DNA of 64,000 nucleotides from Diploptera punctata (GCA_030220185.1 JASPKZ010009659.1:1-64000), one strand, 5' to 3'. Positions 52,097 to 62,926 are shown, counted from the stretch's first letter. Notes: generated by a model from the letters alone, not told the origin. Made by a program: numbers and translations.

Positions 52097-53261
52097 AGTA
52101 AAACTTGTTCAAAGCGGAATCGCATGGGACCATTTTTTTTTCCACATTAGACAACATTCCACATTATAAAAAAATATATTAACCAATCTTAGATTATAGA
52201 GCACCATACGTAATTTTATGTACCTTGGATTAATTGTAGTTCCGCTGCCGTTAAAAAGTGAAGTATAGTATGTACGAGCAACTTCGATGGTAACGGGTGA
52301 AAAAACAGTCCCATTTCATCAACGTTTAAAATGTCTCTTAGGCGTGTATCCTGAAATTGGAAGTATGCAGTTTCTGTTTCCACCCACTAAATAAACTTTC
52401 TTCCACATCCTTTGATTCCCCGTAAATTTCATGCCACACTACATTGCGTCATCTTTTAAAACTGTCCACACCCAACCTGAAGATGCCTTGAAATCGTTAT
52501 TCTCTAGGGATATAGCAACAGCTAGAGCTTGACTTTGGAGCATCGGTCCGGAAATTTGAAGATTTTTTATCGTGGACTTGTAAAACACTCCCACACCTCG
52601 TTGATTTTTCCTTGCGTCCATTCATTCATTATTTTTCTTTGTGTTTTAAAATCTCATAAACTTGGGTTTTTCAACATTTAAATTTAGCCATTATTTCGCG
52701 TCCTGAGATTTTGTTGTTCTTTATCTTCAATCACTTTCACTTTTTCATTTAATGACAATGAAACATACGATTTAGCCATCTTTATTCCGTAAATGCAGAA
52801 CGCTACCTGTGAAAGATACATACACAATCGGTCTCAGATCTTAAACTAATTTAAGATTTTACAGTGCATTAGTTATTTGTAAGACAGATGTCACACGCCA
52901 AATATTTTTTAAACTTACCTGTATTTCACAAAATGGGTGCGCAGTGAGGCCGAAAGAAAATTCCAGATACAGGTTGAAACTCTACTTCACCCGGCAGCAG
53001 GAATTATCACTTATTGTTAATTCGCCTAACGGGAATTCAATGAAGTGGAAACCAATTTATTTCGCTCTCTATCTTTCTGCCTTATAAACTTTTTTTCATG
53101 AATTGTGTAGAAATAATCCTTTCCGTTTCCACATTGGACAGATTCAATTTTATACAAAATAAATACATGTAAGATTACTATTATTTCGCCGGGACCAATA
53201 AATTTGTTCACATTGGACAGATTTCCGCATTATTCACGTTCCAGATTAAACAAGTTTTACT
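52096..53261 (-). mobile_element. Tigger/pogo-type element, decayed
   Basis: TIRs CAGTAAAACTTGTT and AACAAGTTTTACTG. Minus strand 52621-52439 encodes NQRGVGVFYKSTIKNLQISG, QALAVAISLENNDFKASSGW, the CENP-B-like helix-turn-helix N-terminus of Tigger transposases. The catalytic part was not found. Confidence 0.75.
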
Positions 53262-53398
53262 GTTTTTATTATTGATTTCCCAAATATGTCTTCTTAATAA
53301 AGGAGCCGCCATTTGCAAGATAGAAGCATGGCTTCACAGCATTTGGTGGATGGGAATTACTATGTATATAGAGGGGATTTGCATTTAGATCGGTACTT

Positions 53399-53472
53399 GC
53401 TCAGGTAGCTCAGTTGGTAGAGCACTTGGTCTAGAGAACCAAGGGTCCCGGATTCAGGTCCCGGTCTGAGCG
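53399..53472 (+). tRNA. tRNA-like gene (AGA-type loop)
   Basis: GCTCAGG acceptor pairs fully with TCTGAGC. Anticodon arm CTTGGT-CTAGAGA-ACCAAG, with U33 present and positions 34-36 AGA. The T stem is CCGGA/CCCGG, with one mismatch. In the usual repeat flanks (GTATATAGAG..., TTTTTCTCTTCAAAT). Confidence 0.45.
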
Positions 53473-53970
53473 TATAATTTTTCTCTTCAAATAAGTTTTA
53501 CTGTATTTTGTGTTCTCTCTCTACAGCCTTTGTCTTACCAAACTCTTGAATTTTCTAGAAATACCTCTGTGAATCTTGCTGAAATCTAAGAGTTGACCAA
53601 TGTCTGCCCGTACCTTTGCCCCTTTTGGAGACCATTAAAATTTCTAAGACTATGAATGCATAAGTTCCTTGGCAATATGGATTAGTCAGGAATGGAAATG
53701 TCATATTGACGGGTAAATAATGAAGCCATTATCTGAAATACAAATATCTAATGATATTTAGTGCCATTTAGCTGGACTTACAAAACATGGAATGTTCTCT
53801 CAGTGTCGTAACAAACAATAAAAGTTAAATAAAGAAGTGCCACATTTGAGAACCCAACAGCTGTGATATACATAGCAACATGGTCATTGTTTCATATCAA
53901 TTGCTACAGTATTTGTTATTTTATTTCACAACAGCAACTGGTGTTATTAATTTTGTTATTTCAATTGAAT
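53473..53970. other. nothing recognised
   Basis: No supported gene or repeat. Confidence 0.4.
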
Positions 53971-54086
53971 ATTAACTTATTTATATTTAAATTAATATTG
54001 GGAAGTAGACATTATGAGGTTATATCATTAATAGTGAGTGGAGAACATATTTTAATCGACTCACCTCATATATTTTCAAACTTCTT

Positions 54087-54129
54087 TGATACCGACGGTT
54101 TCAGACAATATCATGTCCTTCTTCAGTCA
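54087..54129 (-). ncRNA. hammerhead-like ribozyme, PLE-A left arm
   Basis: UGA/UCA, CUGAAGA, extra A, GGACA/UGUCU, GAAA, ACC/GGU, A. Full core. Confidence 0.55.
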
Positions 54130-54147
54130 TGGCTTCAGTGAAAGCCA

Positions 54148-54190
54148 TGACTGAAGAAGGACATGATATTATCTGAAATCGTCAGTATCA
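54148..54190 (+). ncRNA. hammerhead-like motif, PLE-A right arm
   Basis: Core CUGAAGA and GAAA kept, but stems II and III have a mismatch each. Confidence 0.4.
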
Positions 54191-54632
54191 AAGAAGTTTG
54201 AAAATGTATGAGGTGAGTTGATTAAAATATTTTCTCCACTCACTATTAATTAACTTATTTGTTCATAATGCAAATACTGAAACAATTGAAAAAACATATA
54301 TTCCATCACCTCATGTTTTCCATAATATAAAAATTAATAAACATAACTTGTATAAAAACATTCCATTATGTTTAATAATAAGCATATGGGAAGGAATGGA
54401 TATATTTTATATTCTTTATACAGAGTGACTCAAAAGGTTGCACACAATTTCAGGAGCATATAGAGGGGTCGAAATAACAACTTTCGATTAGTAACTTAGT
54501 CTGGAAAGTAATCTTGGATCGATACTAGTAAAATTCATGTTGAGGTATTAGTTCACAGTAATATAATATACGGTTAAAAACTATAAAATAGTTACCTTGT
54601 AGGTCCGTCTCCTCAACTTAAGTTATTTTAAA

Positions 54633-54674
54633 ACTCTGTAGGCCTTTCGGGACTAGTCCCATCATCAGCAGAAT
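54633..54674 (-). ncRNA. hammerhead-like ribozyme, PLE-G left arm
   Basis: Stem I AUUCUG/CAGAGU (6 pairs, one G-U), CUGAUGA, extra U, GGGA/UCCC, GAAA, palindromic stem III AGGCCU, A. Full core. Confidence 0.6.
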
Positions 54675-54729
54675 GCATTAGGTCCGTACTTGTTAGCCCT
54701 TGTTGAAGCTCAATAAGAATATAAATATA

Positions 54730-54974
54730 TATTTAAATTAATATTGGGAACTTCAATATTCGGTGGATAACAATTTAATTACAAAGTTTATAATCCCAAC
54801 CAAAGATGGCAGCACAAGAGGTGATGTCCTTAGAGAAATCAACAACCAGAGAATTTCATCAGTGGAAGCCATAACTGAAGAGGGATAAGATATTGTTTGA
54901 AACAGCCGGTATCAAAGAAATTTGAAATTATATGAGGTGAGTCGTTAAAAATATGTTCTTCACTCACTATTAAA
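54730..54974 (+). mobile_element. PLE-A 3' copy inside PLE-G
   Basis: Target duplication AATATAAATATA (54718-54729, 54975-54986). A single arm encodes the ORF tail (FIIPTKDGSTRGDV, REINNQRISSVEAIT) and a mutated ribozyme (GGAUAA/UUGUUU stem II). Confidence 0.8.
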
Positions 54975-54984
54975 AATATAAATA

Positions 54985-55563
54985 TATCCTACAGAACTGA
55001 TAATAAATTAAACAATTTAATAAACAACAACATCGAAGGAATAGATGAATTCAACAATAAATGCATCTACAAATTAACGTGTACAGACTGCAATAAATTC
55101 TACATTGGGAAAACTAACAGAAGCTTCAACAATAGATTCAAGGAACATTTTAGAGATTTCATTTATAATGGAGGAAAAATATGTGATGGGCTCAAACAAC
55201 AAATCCTAATAAGCCAATCACTAGTATAGCAAAGATTATACCTAAATTACCGAAGGCCTCCTTTTTTCCTTGAGTTATGCAAAACATGTAATTCAGGCTG
55301 GACACCATATGCATAACATCAATAACACCCTCACAATAGTACATAGAGAAAACATTCCAATGAGGATAAATATACTGGAGAAAATCGCAATCCTAAGAGA
55401 AATCAACAACAACCTGATTCTCAATGAATACACACCCAGTCCACACAATCCTCTGTACAAAATTCTCACAACCAAGTCAGTGCTTCAACAAGGGTCAACA
55501 AGTATGGATCTAATGCATTCTGCTGATGATGGGACTAGTCCCGAAAGGCCTACAGAGTTTTAA
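54985..55563 (+). pseudogene. PLE-G C-terminal ORF with GIY-YIG
   Basis: RTDNKLNNLINNNIEGIDEF, then CIYKLTCTDCNKFYIG (GIY changed to CIY, C-x2-C kept), KTNRSFNNRFKEHFRDF. One break at about 55228, then YAKHVIQAGHHMHNINNTLT, RENIPMRINILEKIAILREI and SPHNPLYKILTTKSV. The end MDLMHSADDGTSPERPTEF is encoded by the whole ribozyme, with TAA at 55561-55563. Confidence 0.75.
55517..55558 (+). ncRNA. hammerhead-like ribozyme, PLE-G right arm
   Basis: AUUCUG (55517-55522), CUGAUGA (55523-55529), extra U, GGGA/UCCC with loop CUAG, GAAA (55543-55546), AGGCCU, A (55552), CAGAGU (55553-55558). Translated in frame as GCT GAT GAT GGG ACT AGT CCC GAA AGG. Confidence 0.65.
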
Positions 55564-55741
55564 AATAACTTATGTTGAGGAGACGGACCTACAAGCTAAC
55601 TATTTTATAGTTTTTAACCGTATATTATATTACCATGAAGTAATCTTGGGTCAGTATAAGCCCTGGAATGTCTGAATGGACAAGAAATTATTTTGTGCAC
55701 ACATTTAAGCAAATGTAAATTTATTCACCAATTTGGTTTTA

Positions 55742-56060
55742 CAACACTAGGTGTTCAAAATGCCTACCACCACTTTGAATACAGGTATGTTCTTCCACGT
55801 GAGCAAGAACTTCCTCTTCCATAGTGACTGTTCGAATCGTACATGGCCACACTACATGATGCCATGAACGTAAGGAACCTGTCTCCCAGAGTCGGTGGTG
55901 AACGTTTTGAAACGTTCCGAGGATGTGGTTGACATCTGTTTGGATATTGTGCGCTGTACAGGCATTGAGCTTCGCGTGCATTACCATTTGCTTTACCATA
56001 CATGTAATGCATGTCCCAAAGTTCTGACGTGTATTCCATTTCACAAAAAATCACAAATCT
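55742..56060 (-). pseudogene. mariner-2 transposase C-terminus
   Basis: Minus strand fragments in two frames end VEEHTCIQSGGRHFEHLVL then TAG. GGRHFE at the end is a common mariner-family C-terminus. The catalytic domain has been replaced by the nested insertions. Confidence 0.6.
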
Positions 56061-56266
56061 TCAAAGTAATGCTGCTGTGGACCTCTACAATACACTGCAG
56101 ATTCTGTACTGAAATGAAAACAACCTACAGAGTGCAAGAATGACTATCAGATGTGAACAGAAGAGTACACAAGTACTGTATTGCACTAAACAATATGACA
56201 ACAGTCTTCATAAATTCATAAATTAGTAAATTAATGAGTCATTTTTTAACATCTTACCTCATATTT

Positions 56267-56612
56267 GTCCCGCGCCGTAGCCGAGCGGTTAAGGTAGGAA
56301 GCCTAGGCACAGAGCTACGGGACTTGTGCTGGTTTGAGTCTCCATGGGGGAAGAAATTTACTCATGGTATTTCCGCCAGTATGGGACCGGTGCCCACCCA
56401 GCATCATGAGGCAATTGGGTAGCTACAATAAGTAGCGGCTCCAGGTTGAGGAACCAGCTATAACGGCTGGGGGACTCGACATGCTAACCACATGTCACCC
56501 CTACACTGGCTGTTGATCATCTACCTCTGTGATTGATACATGTGGATGTGAAGGGCCAGCAGCCGGCTGGTAAAAGGGCAACTGCTGAAAAAGTGGAAAG
56601 ACCCTCAATCGG
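56267..56612 (+). mobile_element. SINE-2 inside PLE-F arm
   Basis: Target duplication ATCTTACCTCATATTT (56251-56266, 56613-56628). Close to 21153-21497 in sequence. Confidence 0.85.
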
Positions 56613-56693
56613 ATCTTACCTCATATTTTATGTTTATTCAAACACGGGAACTAGTTTTCAAGAGAAGGATCTCTCTCATTTCCAACCGACATT

Positions 56694-57158
56694 ATGACTA
56701 CTGGATTTTTGTTGGAATATAAGAAATTGAACACACCAGATAGCAAAAAATCTGGAATTTATCAAATTAATTGTAAAGACTGCAATAAAGTATACATAGG
56801 AAAAATAAAAATAAATTTGGACACTCGCACTAAGGAACACATCAGAAATATTAAAAATGGTGAAATTGAAAAATCAGCTATTGCAGCACATAGTTCATTG
56901 GAGAATCATAAAATTGAAAAAGAAGCCCTACTTTTAAAACATTTGGAAAAACCTTTAGAATTGACAATTTGGGAGAAGATATATATTCAAAAGAACAAAT
57001 TTAGAGCCTTGAATTTCGAGATTCCTGATGAACGTCACCTCATCTCAAAGTTCATCAAATCAACACCAGATGGCAACGTTATTGATGGAGATTCCAACGA
57101 AAATCCGATAGTCATAATGTCGGTTGAAAATGAGAGAGATCCTTCTCTCGAAAACTAG
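56694..57158 (+). CDS. PLE-F GIY-YIG endonuclease, 5'-truncated ORF
   Basis: 154 codons, no stop: GIYQINCKDCNKVYIG (GIY-YIG motif, C-x2-C), then KIKINLDTRTKEHIRNIKNG, AIAAHSSLENHKIEKEALLL, WEKIYIQKNKFRALNFEIPD and the tail VIMSVENERDPSLEN. The KTKRN-type Arg is replaced by I (KIKIN), which may remove a catalytic-site residue. RT is missing, so the ATG at 56694 lies in former arm sequence and is probably not a natural start. The stop TAG falls in ribozyme stem III. Confidence 0.65.
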   Translation: MTTGFLLEYKKLNTPDSKKSGIYQINCKDCNKVYIGKIKINLDTRTKEHIRNIKNGEIEKSAIAAHSSLENHKIEKEALLLKHLEKPLELTIWEKIYIQKNKFRALNFEIPDERHLISKFIKSTPDGNVIDGDSNENPIVIMSVENERDPSLEN

Positions 57159-57458
57159 TTCCTATGTTTGAAGAAACATAAAATATGAGGTAAGATGTTA
57201 AAAAAAAGACTCATTAATTTACGAATTAAGAACCTCATAATGTTATTTCCCATATTTAACTATGAATCATAAATTAGTGTATCGAACCCAGTGCCTCTCT
57301 GAAAAGTAAGCTTAGACCCTCATTGAAGTTCCCGACTTTCCCAGGCTTGTACTGATGCAGGATTACTTTCCAGACCATAAGTTACTAACCAAAAGTTATT
57401 GTATTTTGACCCCTCTACATGCTCCTAAAATTTGTGTGCAACATTTTGAATCACCCTG

Positions 57459-57930
57459 TATAATATAAGTTATTAATAAAAAGTATGTAACATAACAAAA
57501 ATCTCATAAAAGCACAGTTCATCATAAGCCAAACATGAAAATCTTAGCAGAATTTTAAACAATTGAGATTATTATAATAGTGGAATACTTCAGAAATAAG
57601 ATGCATTCATTTATAAATTAAATATCGTACAAGTAATAATTAATTCATTATTAAACATATGTTAAATTCTTAACTATAAACTTACTGTGCAACAATTACT
57701 AATCCTTCTTTTAACACATGTTTTAAAATATATTACAAATTCAAGAATATGTTTATAAACAAACTTTATAATTGCATTCTAAAAATGATAGCAACTTAAT
57801 GAAAGAATACATCTTTTTTCCAGAATTTTCTGGTAAACTGTTTTGATTGGTAATTCAGAAACTCAATTTTGATTTTGATTATCTACTTTCAAAGATTTTA
57901 GTTCTAGATTTACTTGCATATAATAAGGAC
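57459..57930. other. nothing recognised
   Basis: AT-rich, with no supported feature. Confidence 0.4.
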
Positions 57931-57934
57931 TTGT

Positions 57935-58095
57935 ATAAGACTTGAAAGCATAATAATAGTCCCTTCGATTGGTTGCTGGCCAAAGGAAGGCAAGACCAGT
58001 GATGGGGCTGCCATCTTATAGCCTCTGGTCAAGCTTTTCTGGAGAAGAAAAGAAAATAAAGGAAAGAAGAAATGGAAGAAAGGAAAGAGGGATAA
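57935..58095 (-). mobile_element. LINE gamma / repeat fragment
   Basis: Third copy of the GATTGGTTGCTGGCCAAAGG unit, truncated on both sides. Confidence 0.6.
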
Positions 58096-58349
58096 GGTGT
58101 ATAAACTGTCGCACATGAATTCTTCTAAGTTCTATAGAATTGCAGTGCGCATGCGCGAGTTGCAGGAGTTGGGTTAATGTAGCTTCCGGTAGATGGCTCT
58201 GAAGTCTGTGTTACCAACTTTAGGAATAAATTCCCAAATGCTAAAAAAATGGATGGTTGGGCAACATGGAGTGTGGTCGATGCTTGGATGGGTGTACAGT
58301 ATCCCAAATGGACCACATTGAAAACTGAAGGTATTTAACCACATAAGAA

Positions 58350-58550
58350 CTAAAATAAGTAGCGGCTCCAGGTTGAGGAAACCAGCTATAACGGCTGGGG
58401 GACTCGACATGCTGACCACATGTCACCCCTACACTGGCTGATTATCATCTACCTCTGTGATTGACACATGTGGATGTGTGGGGCCAGCAGCTGGCTGGTA
58501 GGCTAAGGGACTTCTAGGCCTGTCGCGCCAGGAGTTTTTTTTTTTTTAGA
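58350..58550 (+). mobile_element. SINE-2 fragment
   Basis: From AAGTAGCGGCTCCAGG to GGCCTGTCGCGCC, then a T run. No tRNA head. Confidence 0.65.
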
Positions 58551-58559
58551 TAAGAACTA

Positions 58560-59310
58560 AACCTTGGAAGTATTAATAACTTATTTTTCGCCGATGATTT
58601 GGTCTTACTACACCATGATGAAGATCTGTTACAATTGGCTGCTTACAAAATAAATGCAGTATGTAGCGATTATAATTTTAAAATTTCAATAAGTAAAACA
58701 AAAGTAATGGCATTTTGTGGAAGAAATACTCTGCGTGCAAAAATAGTAATTAGAGACGAAATTATTGAACAAGTATCCAACTTTAAATATTTAGGATGTG
58801 ACATCAGCTATGGGTATGATAAAGATATTGAACACAAAACACATCAGTTTCAAGCTATTTGTGGTACAATAAATAGAACATTGAATAATAAAGCCCATAA
58901 ACAAACAAAATTAAAATTTTATAAAACAATGGCTGTCCCTGTCCTTTTGTATGGGAGTGAATCTTGGATTACCACTACCAAACAAGAAAGTAAAATCCAA
59001 GCAGCCGAGATGAAACTTTTAAGAAGAGTAAAAGGCTGCACTAGAATGGACCAGATAAGAAACGAGGATATCCGTGAAGAACTGCAGATCTACTCCATAA
59101 AAGAAAAGATATTTAACAACAAGATACAGTGGAAAGAACATGTAGAAAGAATGGAAGAAAGAAGATTACCAAATAAAATCTTCCATTACTTTTCCAAGAG
59201 GAAGAAGAAATGTCGGACGTCCTCGGAAGAGATGGTCTTAGATCTATTAGTGAAGACAGAACAGGCAACTCTTGCCACCCAGGAAGTGAAGAAGAAGAAG
59301 AAGACCTTGG
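58560..59310 (+). mobile_element. LINE epsilon, 5'-truncated
   Basis: RT fragment beginning at LFFADDLVLLHHDED (FADD box), then NFKISISKTKVMAFCG, NFKYLGCDIS, LLYGSESWITTTKQESKIQA, LLRRVKGCTRMDQIRNEDIR and KEHVERMEERRLPNK. It is open for 256 codons and ends in GAA triplets. The upstream boundary follows the SINE-2 T-run. Confidence 0.8.
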
Positions 59311-59840
59311 ATGGGTGTACGTCTTCGGAAACGAACCACAGTGAAAACTCTATGTGTTTTATTATATAAGACCTAAACCTGTGACTCGAACTTATCATTC
59401 CTTGATAATGACATGTGGGATCATGCTGAAACGTCGGAATCAGTGGCCAGAGGCCGAACTTGAATCCAAGACGCGGAAAACCCAAGAGAACCTGCATATT
59501 TATACTTATATCTGCAAAAATCTGCAATATAACATATATATATATATATATATATATAAAGGTACTTATTATTTTGTACCGAAATGGACATTTCGATACA
59601 GGAATTACGTCTTACTGCGCAAACTATACGTCATCGCAGTCTCCATCTCGAGTGTCATCTTTATGAACAGTGCCAAATGCTTTCCTATCTATCCCTTCCC
59701 TTCCTAGTGCGCATCCTGTGCTATCGTGCATTCCCCCCCCCTCTCCCTGTGAACTCTCATAAATAGCTGTGTTTTGTAACATCGAATCATCATCTACTTA
59801 GTCACCATTGGAGTCTGGTCAGAGCAGCTCAGGAGAGCTG
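59311..59840. other. unassigned; TA microsatellite
   Basis: (TA)n at 59528-59558. Partial similarity of 59300-59370 to 58255-58340 (GGATGGGTGTAC block). No gene supported. Confidence 0.4.
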
Positions 59841-59960
59841 GTTTTGTTTGTTTAGTCCAGTAAGCCAGGGTGGGGGGACGCTAGGACAGTATTCCCCCCA
59901 GCCCGAGGCTGGACTAGAGTGAGTGATAATGTATGTATGTATGTATGTATGTTGATCTAT
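59841..59960 (+). mobile_element. probable LINE 3' end with (ATGT)n tail
   Basis: A GC-rich segment with CCCCCCAGCCCGAGGCTGGA is followed by GTGAGTGATAATG and five or six ATGT units, a pattern like other non-LTR tails. Confidence 0.35.
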
Positions 59961-61529
59961 ATCATATTTTCTTTTTGTATAGATGATGTACTATGATTTA
60001 TTTTCTTTGTAAATTGAATATTTATTTATTTATCTTTATATTATATCTGACTATATTTTGACTCGCATTAAAAGCTTTAGTTGTGCTTTTTACTTACTCT
60101 ATGCCTATTCTTTCAGTAGTTAGCATAAGTCAGATATCAAAGTCAAATTCCAAAAGCTTGCTCAAGCGTGTGTTAGTTCCTTTATCCCAAAGCTTCCACG
60201 ATTGTATTTTGTAAGTCAGTAAACATTGCATATTGGGAGAATTTAGTAAAGAAAGTTGAATTCCTCTTTGCCTCTATGGGCCCAGGCAAAGATGTCACAA
60301 ATTTGAACAATCTATGCTTTCCAATCAAAATAGTGATCAACAATATAACCCTGTGTGGGTGCAAAAATGTAGTAGAACAAGGTATAAAATAATAATAAGA
60401 TGCCACAAAAATGGTTTGGTAGAGCGTGGTTCAAATAATGCACAATTTAAAACTTAATCTCAATTGTGTTAACAATGAATTTTAAAAATGTTGATTTCTT
60501 TATAAGGTTAAAAAATATATGTACCTGTTATTTTGAAAGTAGATATTCAAAATTAAAAAAAAAAAGAAGACAGTTTCAGGAATAATAATACCATAATATA
60601 AAATTCAATCTGTAACAATAGGTAACTAGAAAACAGAGGAGAAGGAGAAGAGATACAGCACAGAGATATATATTATCAAGTTCAACTCCAACCAAAATTG
60701 TGCAAAAATCTTTCTCAACTTCCCAATCAATAATACACTCACATCAAACATTGTAAGTTTACAAATTACATATAGCACTGTATATTCATTATTAAAACAT
60801 AGTTTATATGTTCTTCAACATCATCATTTTATTTCAAATAAACTTACCAAAATTCCAAAACTGAGAAAAAAATGAAAATATTTAGAAGTTATCATTCTTT
60901 TTTGCATGATGCTTGTTTTTTCTGGACGGTACGGTTGTTTAAAGAGTTGGTAAATTAAGGAGAGAGCACAGAGAAAGCAATCGTTTAACTTTCTTGGCAG
61001 TCCATTTGTTTGGCAACAATTTGTGTCTGTTTTATTGGAGAGCAAATTAAACTAATAGAAATTATTAGTAAATATTTTGTGTGTTTGAACTGTGTTGAGT
61101 GAGTATGTGCTTGTTTTTCAGTGAAATATTATTAATTTGTGTAACTTTATTGTGCTCTTTCAAATTGTAACCGTAAACTACAGTTTTATATTCATTTCGT
61201 ATATTCCAATAGAAACTAACATTCTAATATTTTTTTCATCCATTTTAGCAAGTCAAATTTTTTCTCCTAGTGACTTAGTAATTTTTTCCTTAATAGAATG
61301 AGTGTAATTACAGATTTTAAGACGAAAGTCATGCACAAAAAGCAATAACTATTTCTTCTGTCTTTCTAATTGTTATTGATATGATTAATTATATAATAAT
61401 ATCATATAAAACTTAATTTGTTCACACATGCCTGTCAACTCTAAATACTATGGTAAGAGATATAATAAAATATTAATATAATAAAGTTGGGTTTTCTTAA
61501 TAGAATCAAATGAATCGTGAATTCTTCTT
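59961..61529. other. long AT-rich stretch, nothing recognised
   Basis: About 1.6 kb with only short open frames, none resembling a known domain, and no repeat in common with the rest of the window. The least transposon-laden block outside Sply exons. Confidence 0.5.
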
Positions 61530-61665
61530 ACCTAAAATAATTATTCCACTCAATGTAGAGGATTTTGAGAATAATATAATCATATTGTACACATAACTAA
61601 CTTAAATGGTTATAGTGAAGACATAATAAAGAAGGAATTAAAGAAATTGAAACAATAAAAAAGGT

Positions 61666-62723
61666 AATAATTAAATGAATCGTGATGTTTTCTTACCTCA
61701 TACATCTATGTTCTTTTTAACACAGCACTGCAGTATCGGCGACACTTTGTCGTCATCGTCAGCTGTTTTCACGACTGTCAATTTTTTCTCCTTTTTGCCG
61801 GTAAATATCTAGACTGCCATCTGGTGTTCTTTTGAAGGAATTCCTCTTCAAACTGCCATCTGGTGTTATTTTGAATGAATCATTCCTAAACTGCTATCTG
61901 TTGTATTTTTGAAGAACTTTGTAATCAAGCTTGTTTCTTCCGGAATCTCAAAGTTCATAGTTCTAGTATGGTTTTTTTCAATATATATTTTTTCCCAAAC
62001 TGTTAAATCCAAAGGTTTAGATAAATGTTTTAAAAGTTTTGCTTCTTTTTCAATCCTATGATGCTCTAATAAACTATGTGCTGCTATAGCTGATTTTCAA
62101 TTTCTCCATTCTTCATGTTCTGAAGTGCTCTTTTTTACGAGTTTCCAAGTTCCTTTTTGTTTTTCCTATATATATCTTGTTGCAATCTTTGCAATCAATT
62201 TGATAAATCCCAGATTTTTTGTTGTCTGGGGTATTACATTTATTATTAGTTAACAGCAGATTACCCAGGCTGAATTTGTTAATTGGAGCTAATGTTATAT
62301 TAAAATTTCTGAAAATTTTTTGAAACTTATTATGAACTTCAGGATGGTAAGTGAATTTCTTGAATTTTACATCTTTCTTGGGACCATGATGTAAGGTGGT
62401 GTATTCCTGTAACCTTTTTTGTTGTTTGAATTTCTTTAATTTATTCTTTATAATGTCTTCATCGAAACCATTTATTTTAGCAACATGAACAATATGATTA
62501 TATTCCTTGTCAAAATCTTCTACATTAAGTGGAATATTTAACAATCTGTGTAATAGACTATTGAAAATTGTATGTTTGGTGTGTCGTCAATAACGACAAA
62601 GTGTCGCCGATACTGCAGTGCTGGGTTAAAAGAAACATAGATGTATGAGGTAAGAAAAATCACGATTCATTAATTATTATTAATTGACCTCATAATGTTA
62701 AAAATTCCCAAATTTAATATATA
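61666..62723 (-). mobile_element. PLE-C, 3' copy with GIY-YIG
   Basis: Target copies AATAAAAAAGGT at 61654-61665 and 62724-62735. The minus strand encodes LNIPLNVEDFDKEYNHIVHV, KKFTYHPEVHNKFQKIF, GIYQIDCKDCNKIYIG, KTKRNLETRKKEHF and a degenerate tail. Both ends carry the GAUA-type ribozyme relic. Confidence 0.8.
62113..62544 (-). pseudogene. PLE-C GIY-YIG endonuclease region
   Basis: 143 open codons with the full motif GIY...YIG, C-x2-C and KTKRN. A frameshift near 62115 cuts off the rest (about 62110-61930). Confidence 0.75.
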
Positions 62724-62736
62724 AATAAAAAAGGTT

Positions 62737-62926
62737 CGTAAATTAATTAGTTTTTTTTTTACATCTTACCTCATATAATGTCGGTTGATAATCAGAGAGA
62801 ACCTTCTCTTGAAAAACTAGTTCCCGTGTTTAAAGAAACATAAAATATGAGGTAAGATGTAAAAAAAATGACTCATTAATTTACGAATTAAGAACCTCAT
62901 AATGTTATTTGCCATATTTAACTATG
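62737..62926. mobile_element. PLE-F-type foldback, arms only
   Basis: 190 bp between AATAAAAAAGGTT copies (62724-62736, 62927-62939). Arms CGTAAATTAATTAGT and inverse. The single core reads UUGAUAA...GAAA. Confidence 0.75.

Larger units (their letters stand above)
53983..54248. mobile_element. PLE-A foldback, arms only
   Basis: 266 bp with a perfect 12-bp target duplication ATTAACTTATTT (53971-53982, 54249-54260). Both arms hold a ribozyme motif. The cleanest example of a minimal PLE-derived foldback here. Confidence 0.9.
54521..55637 (+). mobile_element. PLE-G with GIY-YIG ORF and inverted arms
   Basis: Target duplication AAGTAATCTTGG[A/G]TC (54506-54520, 55638-55652). The left arm 54540-54720 is inverted relative to 55480-55630. 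The ORF lies at 54985-55563. PLE-A (54730-54974) interrupts it. Confidence 0.85.
56228..57266 (+). mobile_element. PLE-F with intact 154-codon GIY-YIG ORF
   Basis: Target duplication TCATAAATTAGT (56216-56227, 57267-57278). The left arm 56235-56690 (with SINE-2 inside) is inverted relative to 57110-57240. The ORF 56694-57158 is open. Confidence 0.85.
54421..57458 (-). mobile_element. mariner-2 with long TIRs and nested PLEs
   Basis: TIRs of roughly 100 bp (CAGAGTGACTCAAAAGGTTG and the inverse of CATTTTGAATCACCCTG), TA on both sides (54419-54420, 57459-57460). Inside are PLE-G (54521-55637) and PLE-F (56228-57266). The remaining mariner body holds a transposase C-terminus. Confidence 0.8.

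Noticed and set aside
55895..56143. Plus-strand 82-codon open frame as a gene
   Set aside because: It is antisense to the mariner-2 transposase remnant and has no domain.
60824..61045. 73-codon minus-strand frame as a small gene
   Set aside because: No domain, no splice or upstream context, and AT-rich codon use like the surrounding non-coding DNA.
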